Shown one piece after another: positions 11,090 through 21,771 of a DNA stretch of 64,000 nucleotides. Position 1 is the stretch's first letter; every line of letters begins with the position of its first letter. The notes beneath the pieces are model-generated. The model saw only the letters and a list, made by a program, of their open reading frames with translations, was not told where the DNA came from and did no database searches. Location: positions 29,784,855 through 29,848,854 of the forward strand of contig OZ038462.1 in the NCBI GenBank assembly GCA_964036295.1, given 5' to 3'. This DNA comes from Plumapathes pennacea (lineage: Eukaryota; Cnidaria; Anthozoa; Antipatharia; Myriopathidae). Position numbers and translations under genes: made by a program.

Positions 11090-11470
11090 AAACCATGGTC
11101 AACCATGTTTGAAACATGGTTTGACCATGGTTCTTGACCATGGTTCTTGACCATGGTTTACCATGTTTTGTCAATGATATGACCATGGTGGATCATAGTC
11201 AACCATAAATGTTAAATTGCCCAAATGTCAACCATGGCTGACCATGGTCAAACATGACCATGATAGAACATGGTAAAACATGTTACCTAAGAAACAAATC
11301 CAGCATAGTAACCATGGTAGAACATGGTCAAACATGTTTTCTAACCATGAAAGAACATGGTCAAACTTGCTACTAAAGAAACAAATCCAGCGCACTAACC
11401 ATGGTAGAACATGGTCAAACATGTTTTCTAACCATGACTGAGAACATATAGTAGTCAAACATGTTTTAAG
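11090..11470. repeat. CATGGTC-type palindromic repeat array
   Basis: This is a dense series of short palindromic words (ACCATGGT, AACATGTT, GACCATGGTC). It includes an 87-bp direct repeat (GAAACAAATCCAGC at 11291 and 11378). It probably represents a foldback MITE with internal amplification. Confidence 0.6.
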
Positions 11471-12157
11471 ATTGTTTCAGAACAAACAAACTAATAACAG
11501 TAAAAACAATTTGTTACATTTAATCACAATTTCTCAGTAGACTTTACAAGCAGATGGAATATGTCATTTCATTTGCATTTTCATTGTATGCTTAGCCACA
11601 AAAAAATTTCCTTTTCATAAGAGCCCCGAGAAGTTTGGATCAGGTGGAATGGCTTCAACATTATGACACAGTGCACTAGTACTACCTATATTAGATCCAA
11701 TTTCATTGGTTTTGTGACAATAATCACCATTATTATCCCACAGTAACATACAAAATATAGAGCCATATTTGTATTGTTTGCCAAAATACTGTACGACTCG
11801 AAAAAGATATAGCTGTACTACACACTAATAAAATATATAGTATATACAGCTGTTTACAAAAATTGAGCCCTCGATATATCATGTATACAAATATCAAGTG
11901 CATCGTGGGAAGGCATTTGTTCTAAAATGCACAAAAGATCGCACGACTCAGCCAATTTTATCACCAGAAAGCTATTTAAGTGCCAAATACAATGACTACT
12001 GCATGTTTCTTCACATTATATGGCTAGGAAACAGATTTTCCCAATTGAACTCCTCCCACAATGCACTTAATAATTGTATATATTTATGTATATCAAGGGC
12101 TCAAAAGTTTTGCAAATGGCTGTATATTGTATATTGCTATATAATGTAGAGCAAAAA
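11471..12157. other. Intergenic, AT-rich
   Basis: No gene is supported; probably downstream of the decayed BEN-domain gene on the minus strand. Confidence 0.4.
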
Positions 12158-13362
12158 CTAACTGACCTTGTCCAAGTTCTCCTCAGGATTTTTTGTGGAC
12201 TCTCTTTTGACAGCTTTTTGGACTGCCTGGATTTTCAAAGTAATGGCTGTCTGACTAAATCCATTATCAGAGCCATGTTTGTCAGTTGCTATTGTTCTGA
12301 GCAGTTCTAATCTTTTAGTTTCAAACTTTGGTTTTGCTGGATGTTTGGAATTTCTTGCCTTCCCTGACACTGAATGAGTTAATATCTCCTCGTCAGTAAA
12401 ACGTTTATGGAGAAGGAGATTTACTGTGCTGTAGAGTGCAAGGTTATTTCTTTGCATGATTTTTCAACTGTGGAGCAAGGATCTGCCTCTGCTACAGGTT
12501 CATCTGCACCTGTCCCCTGCTTTGACTGCTTGCGGAGTTTACAGAGCTGTCTTGTTACATACTGCTACATCCTCTTGCAGGTAAACAATCTCCGACTTTA
12601 ATGTTGACAGCTGGTCACTGCATTGCTGACAACATACCTAAAACCAATCATTACACAATTTGTTAAGAATACAGATTTCACTAATTATAATTATTATGAA
12701 AATAGGGGGGAGGGGGTTTAGGGTTATTAGAGGGGGGCTTATTTCAAAAATTTACCTTATAGAGATTTACAGGGCATTTACATTACTCCATAATATTTTC
12801 TTTATGTTCTACTGGTAGAAGACACCAAGCAGACATGCTCATTTAATTTTGTATAGTTATCCTGTACCTGCTCGTTCATTTCAGTAGGTGAAGGTACATG
12901 TAGGCTCATCACATCTGTGCTTTCTTCAGGTTCCTCAGAAACTGAGTAGCAGCTGAGGAGAAAAAAGATGTGGCATTTTCAATAAGTCATCATTACTGAT
13001 CAAATAATGTTAACTTGAGATCAAACATGTTACAACACAACTAAACAAAATAGCTTGAAACATACCAGTACAACAGGTCAAACATGTGAATAAATAATCC
13101 ATCTGCCATGAATAATCACATGGCAGATCTGAACAATATTATCCAAATGCTAAAGTAAATGTTATAGATGCCTCACCATTCATCTTCAAAATCTTGGCCA
13201 CAGGGTAGTTTCTTCTCCTCTCTTCCAGATGGCATCGACACTTTTTCCAACCACGATGTCTTCTGGATTGGCATCAATTTGGGTGGTTTTGATGACTTAC
13301 CAGTACTCTGGCTTTTCATCTCCAATCCACTCAACCAGGGCAAAAGACGGTGGGCCCGCCAT
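12158..13362 (-). pseudogene. Decayed BEN-domain protein gene
   Basis: Reading right to left, a first exon (ATG at 13362-13360) starts MAGPPSFALVEWIGDEKPEYW. It then meets an in-frame stop, although the following residues (VIKTTQIDANPEDIVVGKSV, then YPVAKILKMN after a frameshift) continue the same family pattern. A short exon at 12952-12868 reads SCYSVSEEPEE...SPTEMNEQ between good splice sites. The next block (12637-12540) gives a coiled-coil-like CQQCSDQLSTLKSEI, followed by a stop. Finally 12457-12158 encodes a C-terminal BEN-like segment (LHKRFTDEEILTHSVSGK, KFETKRLELLRTI). BEN domains bind DNA or chromatin factors. At least two frame breaks suggest a pseudogene; unseen introns could rescue part of it. 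Confidence 0.5.
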
Positions 13363-13399
13363 AGGTTTAAATTCGAGGAATAAAAATGAGGCTAGCGCT

Positions 13400-13967
13400 T
13401 GTTGTGTGTAGAAGCACAAACGGTTCAAAACCGGGGAAACGATGTGAACTCTGCATCAGTCGTACTCGTCCTATTTTATGCTGCGACAGTTTTAATATGC
13501 AACAAATCATTGTATCTTACGACATTACAGCACGTTTTAGAACTGAATCTAGCAGACAAATAATGGTGCTAAAGTTCTTCCCCCTGTGTTGAAATAGAAT
13601 TGAGTCAGCGTCTCCGGCTTCAGCTGTAAATTAAACTGTCGTAGTCCACCTGAGAAAAACACTCTTATGAAAGCTAAAGGGACGTGAAAATTACAGGATC
13701 TCGGTTTAGTCGTTTGTAGAAATTAACTGAGACGTATATATTCAACTAGACTGGCCTTGCCAGTGAGCTCGCGGCGTGAGTTGGGTCGAGACCAGAATAT
13801 AAAATGAAAGTAGGGGACAAGAGCGGAACTCCCAAGAGAGACTTCCAATTTCTCACCATAAAAATATCACACAGTATAGAGAACTTGGCTTTTGACACTT
13901 TGCTCTTTTGACACCTTGATTAAACTAAAAATTATTATTGCTCGCGGACAGCGCAGCTGCGGCGAGC
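13400..13967. other. Intergenic
   Basis: Upstream of the decayed BEN gene and left of the Kolobok-like element. No supported ORF. Confidence 0.4.
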
Positions 13968-14139
13968 TTAAAGGGCAACTGCCACCAAAAAATATGTCAT
14001 ATTTTGCACTTTCAATATATCCTTTATGACGAATATGTTCAATTTGCGGTATAAATTTAATAGAAGAAGGTCCATTAAATTATCCAAAGGAGTTTTTGTA
14101 CACTCATTTGGCGGCCATTTTGAAAACGAGCTGTTTTGT

Positions 14140-14180
14140 GGTCACGTGGTATGATACGTCACACGTGTGTAAAGCGAACT
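14140..14180. promoter_or_regulatory. Left subterminal inverted block with CRE/E-box-like sites
   Basis: TACGTCACACGTGTG upstream of the THAP gene is mirrored at about 17185-17210 upstream of the P2X7-domain gene. Both blocks include TGACGT (CRE-like) and CACGTG (E-box) words, suggesting shared promoter or transposase-binding sites. Confidence 0.4.
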
Positions 14181-14582
14181 GGTGTTGTGACCGAGCAGGG
14201 AGAAACTGGCAAAAGATGTTGGGTCACGATTCACGATTGGTTATCTTATGACGTTGGTAACCACACTAAGATTGATCAAAAAGAGCTTGAAAACAACGTG
14301 CAAGAATTTCATAAACCTTGGGCTCCTCTTTTCCGGTGAGACAGCTGGACGTAGCAAACGGATTTAGGTCAGAGGAAGATGGCCTCCCTTCCGGAGAAAA
14401 CACCCAAGAACTTAGTTACATTACAGGAAACCCACACACCTAAAACTTACTGTATACATTATATAAACCGTGTAATTGTCTGAAATAAATCAGTTCAATC
14501 TTGGAGTGTTGTCCTTAGCTTCTTTCTGTACGCATTTGTGAACCTGACCTTTGACTGGCCTTCGACACATTACACGTATTAC

Positions 14583-16207
14583 ATGGCTTCGGAGAAGAAG
14601 AAAAGACCACCTGGAAAGCGCTGTGTTGTAATGTTTTGCGACAAAACTAATGCCGATGGCGTGAGTCTTCATCAGTTTCCAAAGGAGACAAATTTAAGTC
14701 GGAAATGGACAGCTTTTGTCCACCAAAAACGAGACCCGAAGACTTGGACTCCCGGTACCGGGCACGTTTGCAGCGACCATTTTTTAACAAATGATTACGA
14801 AGGATATGGTGCAAAACTTGCCGGGTTCTCATCTAAGCTTGTGCTGAAGAAGGGGTCGGTTCCATCAATTCATCCAGTTCCAACTCCTGATCAAATCGCT
14901 GCTGCACGGAGTGTTATAAACCGGAAACGACGTTCAGCCGACGATAAACAAACTGCAGCTAGCACAAGTACGACCACTGGCAATGTACAGCCCGAGGATA
15001 GGACACCAAAGAGACGTAGCCGAGCTGTGTCCAAACTTACTTCAAACCGGGTAAGGACGGTGCACATAAAATAACTTTCGACTCTCCTAGTTAGGGAATG
15101 TTATTGACATGAATATTGACAAGACAGAATAAATTATTGAAAAATGGAAGATTCTTTCACTTCACATACAGAATATTCACTTCAATGCTCACAGTGAACT
15201 GTACCATGAATGCGGCCATGGAGAACTGGATGAAGATGCAAGAGACCGACTTTGGCTTGCACCTGGTATGATGATAACAATAATGTCAGAAGTAAAACAA
15301 TCCCCCACAACAATAAAAAAATGTATATATTCTAGCATTTTGGGTTACAATAATAATGGTACTATGTTTATATTCCACACAGGCACTACAGCAGCGGTAA
15401 AATTGGAGGAGCTTTTAACCAACAAATATTTGCTGAATGACGTTGCAAAGCTGTCTCCAAAATATCAGACATCAACACTTGAAGCAAAGCACAGCCTCGA
15501 CATTCAGTTTGTTCCTAAGCACACAGCTTACTCATACTGGGGGATGTACACACGGTATGTCTAGACATCATGCAGCTTAGTCCCTTTTATTGGACACTTT
15601 TCCTTCTATTTTTCTGTACATCTTACAACTTATTATTGCCAGTCACTCTTGTGCTAAATGATATGACAGACATACTGTGTACAGTGGTTTCCTTAACTTT
15701 GTACTACATTGTATTCTTTTACCTAACAGGTTGTGCCTTTCAGCATTACATTACAATGAAAATGCTGACAGGATGCAGGCAGTAACAGTCAATGGAAGGC
15801 CAAAATATGTCATTAGGTTTCCTAAGGCCAAACATGGAGGGCACTCAGTGAGAGCCATTAAAACAAAAGCCACATATGGTAAGTAGCAGGTGCTACTAGG
15901 AGAATGATTAATGCAGCCATGAACATGAAGAACCCATTCATCTTTGAAAACATTTTCCAGTGACCAGGATTGTTTACTATGTTTATCAAGCTAACATAGC
16001 ATATCAAAATTGACAGGTTACTGTTCTGAGGCACTGGAAAGAGTAGTTACTGACTATGTAGGAAATGCAAGAGGATTGAAACAGTACATGGCCAACCTTG
16101 AAGTGAACACTCCACCACCCCTTGCTGCAACAGCAAACAGGCCTGACAGAGAAGAGGCCATCAGAAATTATGTCAGTCGATATGATCGAACAGAACTTGT
16201 GCACTAA
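14583..16207 (+). CDS. THAP-domain transposase-like protein lacking the catalytic core
   Basis: Exons 14583-15050, 15172-15265, 15383-15554, 15730-15878 and 16017-16207 join in frame to give 357 aa. Residues 1-100 form a THAP zinc-finger: CVVMFC, a conserved Trp in RKWTAF, CSDHF and the SVPSIH tail. Residues from about 157 match the C-terminal region of THAP-type (Kolobok-like) transposases, for example LWLAPG, LEAKHSL, LSALHYNENADR and YVIRFPKAK. The DDE nuclease core expected between them (roughly 300 aa in relatives) is absent: the intron that joins the halves is only 121 bp, yet splice sites and phase fit. It could act as a DNA-binding regulator or repressor. AATAAA at 16385-16390. Confidence 0.75.
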
Positions 16208-16432
16208 GTTATATATTGCAAAACTACAGAATACCCCACATCTTATTTTATAACAATTAGAAAACCTTTTGTCTTTTTCCTCATTTACAAAGCACTTGAC
16301 AATCTGTGGCAATTAGGTGCCAGGTATTCTTAGTTGCTAACATGCATTACATAAAAAGGAAGGGGAAAATAGAGCATCATGTTCAATAAACATAGCATAC
16401 TTGTATATACAATAATAATAATAAAATAATAC

Positions 16433-17177
16433 CTATTCATCTTCATCTGGATACAAGAAACCGGTAAATTCAAAGTTTTCCTCCAGACCCGGCGGTGGAA
16501 AATGGGCACGTATGCAAGACACTGCACACGATGGCAGAACAACTCTGATTTCCCTCCCCAAAACTCCCCAACACCACCTAACGAGTTGCCGGTACGCTAT
16601 GTGCCGGTTCCTCCTATGCTCCAACCCTTCGTGCGCCCTCCCCCCATATTGCTGCTTAAACTGCAGCCAAGCGGTCTGCAGTACCCAGAAATTAAGGCAC
16701 ACCGCACGAAAACCCGGGTGATCGGTGATACACCCAGGCGCCTGCTCCAGCCCTTCCACTTCGACAGCCTCAAGGTTTTTGTGTGCGATCTGATTAATTT
16801 CGCAACAACAAATGCACTCTTCAACTCTGTCCATGATTTGGCAGTGGCCACACGAACACCTGAAAGCCACAATTAAAAAGAAAATCTTCACAACTGAATA
16901 AAGCGCAACATGGTAATTTTAAGACTAAAGGAAACAATACATCAATTAAAACTCACCAGTCGTTGTTGTCGAGTCGATTGCGGTTGTCGTGTTCAGCAAC
17001 GGGTTCAACTTCTTCGTGCCGTGCTTCTCTGGGACGGCCCCGTGGTTCAAATCGCCACGGCTGAATCCCTTGAAATAGCTCTTCCTCTGAAGATAGCTCA
17101 TTTGCAGCAGAATCTTCAGAGGAAGAGCTGTTAGACGAATAGGAAATCTCCGACGCACTATCACTGCTCTCTGCCAT
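16433..17177 (-). CDS. P2X7 C-terminal ('ballast') domain protein
   Basis: Two exons, 17177-16957 and 16859-16433, splice in phase (GTGAGT donor, TTTCAG acceptor) to give 215 aa. Exon 1 encodes an acidic Ser/Glu-rich leader. Exon 2 encodes the Cys-rich cytosolic domain known from the P2X7 receptor C-terminus: WCSCGHCQIM, ECICCCEI, CITDHPGF, VCLN, YRQLVRW and LPSCAVSCIRAHFP in that order. No transmembrane segments or P2X channel body are present, so it is a free-standing domain, as in many invertebrate proteins. It lies convergent to the THAP gene (stops 225 bp apart) inside the same TTAA-flanked transposon and starts next to the right inverted block. The domain binds zinc in P2X7; its role here is unknown. 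Confidence 0.8.
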
Positions 17178-17477
17178 GATGCTTTACACACGTGTGACGT
17201 ATTTGATCACGTGATCAAAAATCGAGTCGTTTTGGCCGGAAACGGCAAGGATGCGACTTTATGGTCAAAAATGCACACCTAAATTGCAAAGTCAGACGGA
17301 TTTAACGATCGAAACGTGTTTAGTAGTCCAAGATAAAACGTTTGTCGAAAAACACCCCCCCAGGTGGCAGTTGCCCTTTAAAAATGGAGGTTTTTTTTGT
17401 TTTCCTTTTTCTGGGTCGAGAATCAGCACACGGTGATTGGTTCATATTATCACGTGATATGCGATGACGCAAATCGC

Positions 17478-17840
17478 CGCCCGGTTGGCTCAGTTGGTTG
17501 AGTGCCGGTCTTTCGTGCGAGATGTCGCGGGTTCGAACCCCGGCCGGACCAGCACTCGGGGTCTTACAATAACGAAGGAGAAGATGCTGCCTTTGTTTTT
17601 ATCAGAAAATGGTAAGATCTTCACGTGGCTCGGATGACTACGTAAAATGGCGGTACCGTCTCCCTATACTTCTATACTTGATTACAGGGGGACGTAAAAG
17701 AACCACTGAGGACGTAAACAAATTTCTGGTAGTGACCACTCTCAGTGCCTGTACTCCACAGTAATGTGGCGAAGCCAAATTGTTGCTAAAAAGCCCCTTG
17801 AGGGGAGCATCAATAAAAATATGTATGTAATGTATGTAAT
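17478..17840 (+). mobile_element. tRNA-derived SINE
   Basis: The 5' part is tRNA-like, with an A box (TGGCTCAGTTGG) and B box (GGTTCGAACCC). The acceptor stem does not pair properly and a long unrelated body follows (GGGACGTAAAAGAACC, then a TATGTA-rich tail). This is the layout of a SINE, not a functional tRNA gene. It lies about 100 bp to the right of the Kolobok-like element. Confidence 0.8.
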
Positions 17841-20800
17841 TGACTTCGCTAAACAACTCGAGATGTGGCCAGTGAATTTGCTCGTTACTTGTGTGTAAAA
17901 GTTAACTGCACCCTATCCAAACTCAAAACCATTCGAAACCGCTCGGGGATTGCAAATTTCTCTGTCGCCGCTAAAAATTTAATCCCGACGAAACTTTCTG
18001 TGGCGGCACGAAATACTTCTGGGAAGATAACAGGCCGAAAACGGAAACCAAAGCTACGATGAGCTTTAGCCGCAAAACAATGACGATTTATGCTTTACTC
18101 TGTGCATGACATCTGTTGCCTCATAACATTCTTCAAAAGTTACGTATGTTGTGTAATATGGAAAATCTGAGAACCGCGTAGCGATTTTTCTTTCCAAAAG
18201 TGTAATGTAGTTAATCCGTCTTTCTGTAGCCTATTGACTTCAAAGTTGGGCTCCGATAAAGAAAAAAATTGCATCTAAAGGTCCAAGAAGCACGCTTGTT
18301 TAGCAAATAATAAAATTATAGGCTGCTTTGTTTCTCGCGCACGGAGTTTGAATCATACATAAAAAGCTAATCTCCTCACCTTGAAGATGTCGTCCCCCTT
18401 TCGTGATCCACTTCATTGTCTCTAAGGATTAAAAATATCTTCAGTGAGTAAAAGTATACTGTGGACGACTCAAAAGGATGAATATTTCTTAGCTTACCCT
18501 TCAGTTTGCTCCGACATCGTGCACCATGCGATGATGAAACGAAAGACAGGCGTAATGAGCGGTCACTGGCTTCGCGATTCCCGGTTCCCGGTTCCCAGGT
18601 TCCCGGTTTCCCGTTCCCGGATTTCCAGTTCCCCGTTCCCGGTTCCCCGTTCCCGGTTCCCGGGTTCCCGGTTCCGGGTTTTAAACATAGCCACTTTTAC
18701 CTTTTCAATTGCGTTTAGTAACTTGACAGCCGGATACACTAATTATTCAGTGGTGGACGAGAAACAGGTACTCCAAACGTTAATATTTCACGTTCAAACG
18801 TTACCCTGTACAGAATGTCATTGAAGTCGTTTGTTTCTAAATACAACGGCAAATATTTATTTGGTCTTTGTTGAAATACATTTCCAGTTAAGTGGGAAAA
18901 GCACAAGTTGCGACCCTTAATATGATTATTGTACTTTGATTAGCAATTGTAACTTGACATATTCTGTCGGATACAATTGACTTATCATAGGCGAAAGCCA
19001 GATTGTCCAAAACGGCACACATTTGTAACGCTTGCCGAGGGCACGGAGCAGAACGAACTCACAGGTCACTAACATAACACTTTAATTACAAACGGCCTGA
19101 ACGCTACGAAGAACCTCAGAAATCCCCTTCTCAAGTCTAAAGTACACGTACAGTCATACAGTAGAACAAAGGCTATACAAAAAAGCGAAACAATAAAGAA
19201 AGGCTAGTTCACAATAATAATCAAGTATTGTACTAAACGGATATTCCAAAGATATCTGAGTTGTGACTCAATAGATTCAGACACGTACTGTATTGTAATC
19301 ACTAACTAAACGCAACACAGTGATCAGTGTTGGTTACAATATGATTAAACAAAATAAAAGAACGAACTTTTTAAATAATAGCTTGCCCGAAAGACTATCA
19401 AAACAGCAATTTGAAATTTGCTGTCGAAGATAACAAAGGTTTTGCCCTCGGAAATGCCAAGACAATCAACGACAGAGAAATCGCAGGCAGCTCACAATTT
19501 ATTTTAGAAAAGTTTCAAAGCAAAATGGAAGGGAAAGAACATACAAAAGTGAGGAGGGTAGTACCCTCCTTCTCCCTCTTCCCTGAGTTCTATATATATA
19601 TATATTTTTTTTTTTTTTGCGTGTTTTCTTTTCTCTCCATTGGCCCTCCCCTTCCGTTTGAGGAGATGTTAAACAGACGCCGTGGTCAACCAGCGTGACG
19701 CGCGTCACGGAAGATGCACGCTCCCTGTGGTGTAAGATAAGAAAGTCCGGAATCGGTGTCACATTTTGGCGCAACTGAATAATTCTCTTTTATGACGCCT
19801 TAGAAGAGTCCTGGTATTGTGCTAACCTTTTTGAATATGCCTTTGTTTGTATTTAAGTATCCTTGTTTGGCTAGAGTTATTAGCAACTATTGAAACGACC
19901 TTTCTGAACGCCGGGCATTTTAGCCCAGGGGGGAAAACTTTAGCTAGAGCATTTTTGCCTGGGCGGAAATGCCCGGAGGGCATTATCGCCTGGGATGAAA
20001 TGCCCGGGGAGGCAAAATATTGGGGGGGCATTTTTGCCCACTACACCGGCAAAAACCTAGATTTCACAGTAAATCCAGCAAGTTTTTTCTTTTCCTCGTG
20101 CTGGCGTCTCTTGCATTCTGCACTTGACGCTGATGTCTTTTGTACTTGCACTTGCGTTTCTCATGAAAACCAAGCTTAACTTCCGGGGCGGGGGCCGGGG
20201 GCTGAAAGAGCCTGGGAACGAGGTTGAACTTGCCCCACCTAATTGCTTAGTAGTAACAAGTTTTTTTAGCTTGAGTCAGCGTTAGCACGTGGATTTTTGT
20301 GTTGGGAGAACTTACAGAGTTTCACAAATTAATCTCCTAAAGGTTACCTGTTAAAGCTTGTGATCTTTCGGTTTGCTACTTCCGGTAACGTCGGTAATAA
20401 ATTTACGGCTTTTCGAGACGTAAATTTATGATACGTAAATCATAAATAAGAAACTTGCGTAGAGCAAATGTTATGATATGTAACTACCATGACTACTCCG
20501 GCAGTCATTATAAGATCATAGAATTCACTCGGCGCGGCAAATTCACGACATAAATCATAGAAAGCGCGGCATGTAACTATTAATGATATGTAAATCATGA
20601 AATTATGCTCACACTTTCAGTTTCATTACTATAAATATAATAGCACTGGCAGAGTTATATCATTTGTATGTCTGAGCATACATTTCACAACTATTTACAT
20701 AGGCATGCAATAATTAAGTACTTTTCCTTCTAATTATAAATCAAAGTTTACACATTTATAATTATTTATAAATAAGGTAAAAACGACACAATTCTGATAA

Positions 20801-20889
20801 TTTATAAACTATTTATTTCTGTAAATTATAAATTTAAATTTGGCGCCCTGGGGGCAAGGTCTACCGCATCGGGGGTTTCCCGATCCAAA
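17841..20889. other. Intergenic region upstream of the sulfatase gene
   Basis: Contains a TTCCCGGT minisatellite (18580-18682), a (TA)n/poly-T run (19593-19617), a small palindromic region of GCCCGGG/GCCTGGG words (19906-20034) and an AT-rich 20380-20870 stretch with repeated ATGATATGTAA words immediately upstream of the sulfatase start. No gene is supported. Confidence 0.5.
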
Positions 20890-21737
20890 ATGTTGTGCCG
20901 TTTATACTTGCAAGTTTTTCTGTCTTCAATACTCATATTTGTGGTGAGCAGTGAGGTAGGAAGTCGCTTAAAGCCTCACATACTATTCGTTTTAGTCGAT
21001 GACTTGGGCTGGAGCGATGTCGGATTTCACGGATCAAAAATTCGCACTCCGAACGTGGACTCGTTGGCAAAGGACGGCGTTATTTTAGAGAATTATTATG
21101 TCCAGGCGTACTGTACACCGACCAGAGGTGCCTTGCTTACCGGAAGGTATCCTATTCATACAGGTGAGGGGTCATAAAATGTTGCGTTTTAGGTGCAGCC
21201 TCATGGGAGCCTCATTGGCACGCTACCCATCACGATCAGACTAAACGATCACTGCGACGACACCTCGCGCCTTGGTATCTCCCAAGTCTCACTTCCATCT
21301 CCTTAACAGTGTTTAACTAATTGTATTGCAGGGTATTTGATTTGGAAAAGGAGTGATTGCAAACTTTCGTTTCATTACTCCGTTTCAATACTCAATCGTG
21401 AAAACGGGAATGATTTGAATAAGTAGTTTGACATTGAATAAACGCTGCCTCGGGTGTCTTATGAATATTGTATTGATGCAATCTCACTAAGTCGAATTAC
21501 TCGCTGTTTTGACGCCGCGATTTGTACTAGTTCCGCGCGCCATCTTCAGGTTAGTCTACCAACATGGTTGTTCACTTGATTATTTCTATATACGTAGTAA
21601 GTTGTATTTCGTTTTTTTTTCTTGGGAGAGAGATTTGGATGTAATGGAATGCTAGTCCCTGTCAGTTGATTGGTTTTCTCGCCTGACAACAGTCTTAGGT
21701 TGCAAAATTATTCATTTTACTGAAATCTCCTAATATA

Positions 21738-21771
<34 letters not shown>

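Larger units (their letters stand above)
13972..17377. mobile_element. Kolobok-like DNA transposon, internally deleted
   Basis: The terminal repeats AGGGCAACTGCCACC and GGTGGCAGTTGCCCT are perfect over 15 bp and are flanked by TTAA on both sides (13968-13971 and 17378-17381). A second inverted block with ACGTCACACGTGTG lies about 170 bp inside each end (near 14157 and 17190). The element carries two convergent spliced genes: a THAP-domain transposase-like gene on + (14583-16207) and a P2X7-ballast-domain gene on - (17177-16433). TTAA targets plus a THAP domain are the hallmarks of the Kolobok superfamily; piggyBac also uses TTAA but lacks THAP. The DDE catalytic core is missing. Confidence 0.8.

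Noticed and set aside
17478..17552. tRNA gene
   Set aside because: A and B boxes are good, but the acceptor and anticodon stems do not pair properly and a SINE body with tail follows.
18444..18824. 126-codon ORF
   Set aside because: It runs through the TTCCCGGT minisatellite; Arg/Pro/Ser repeats reflect the DNA repeat.
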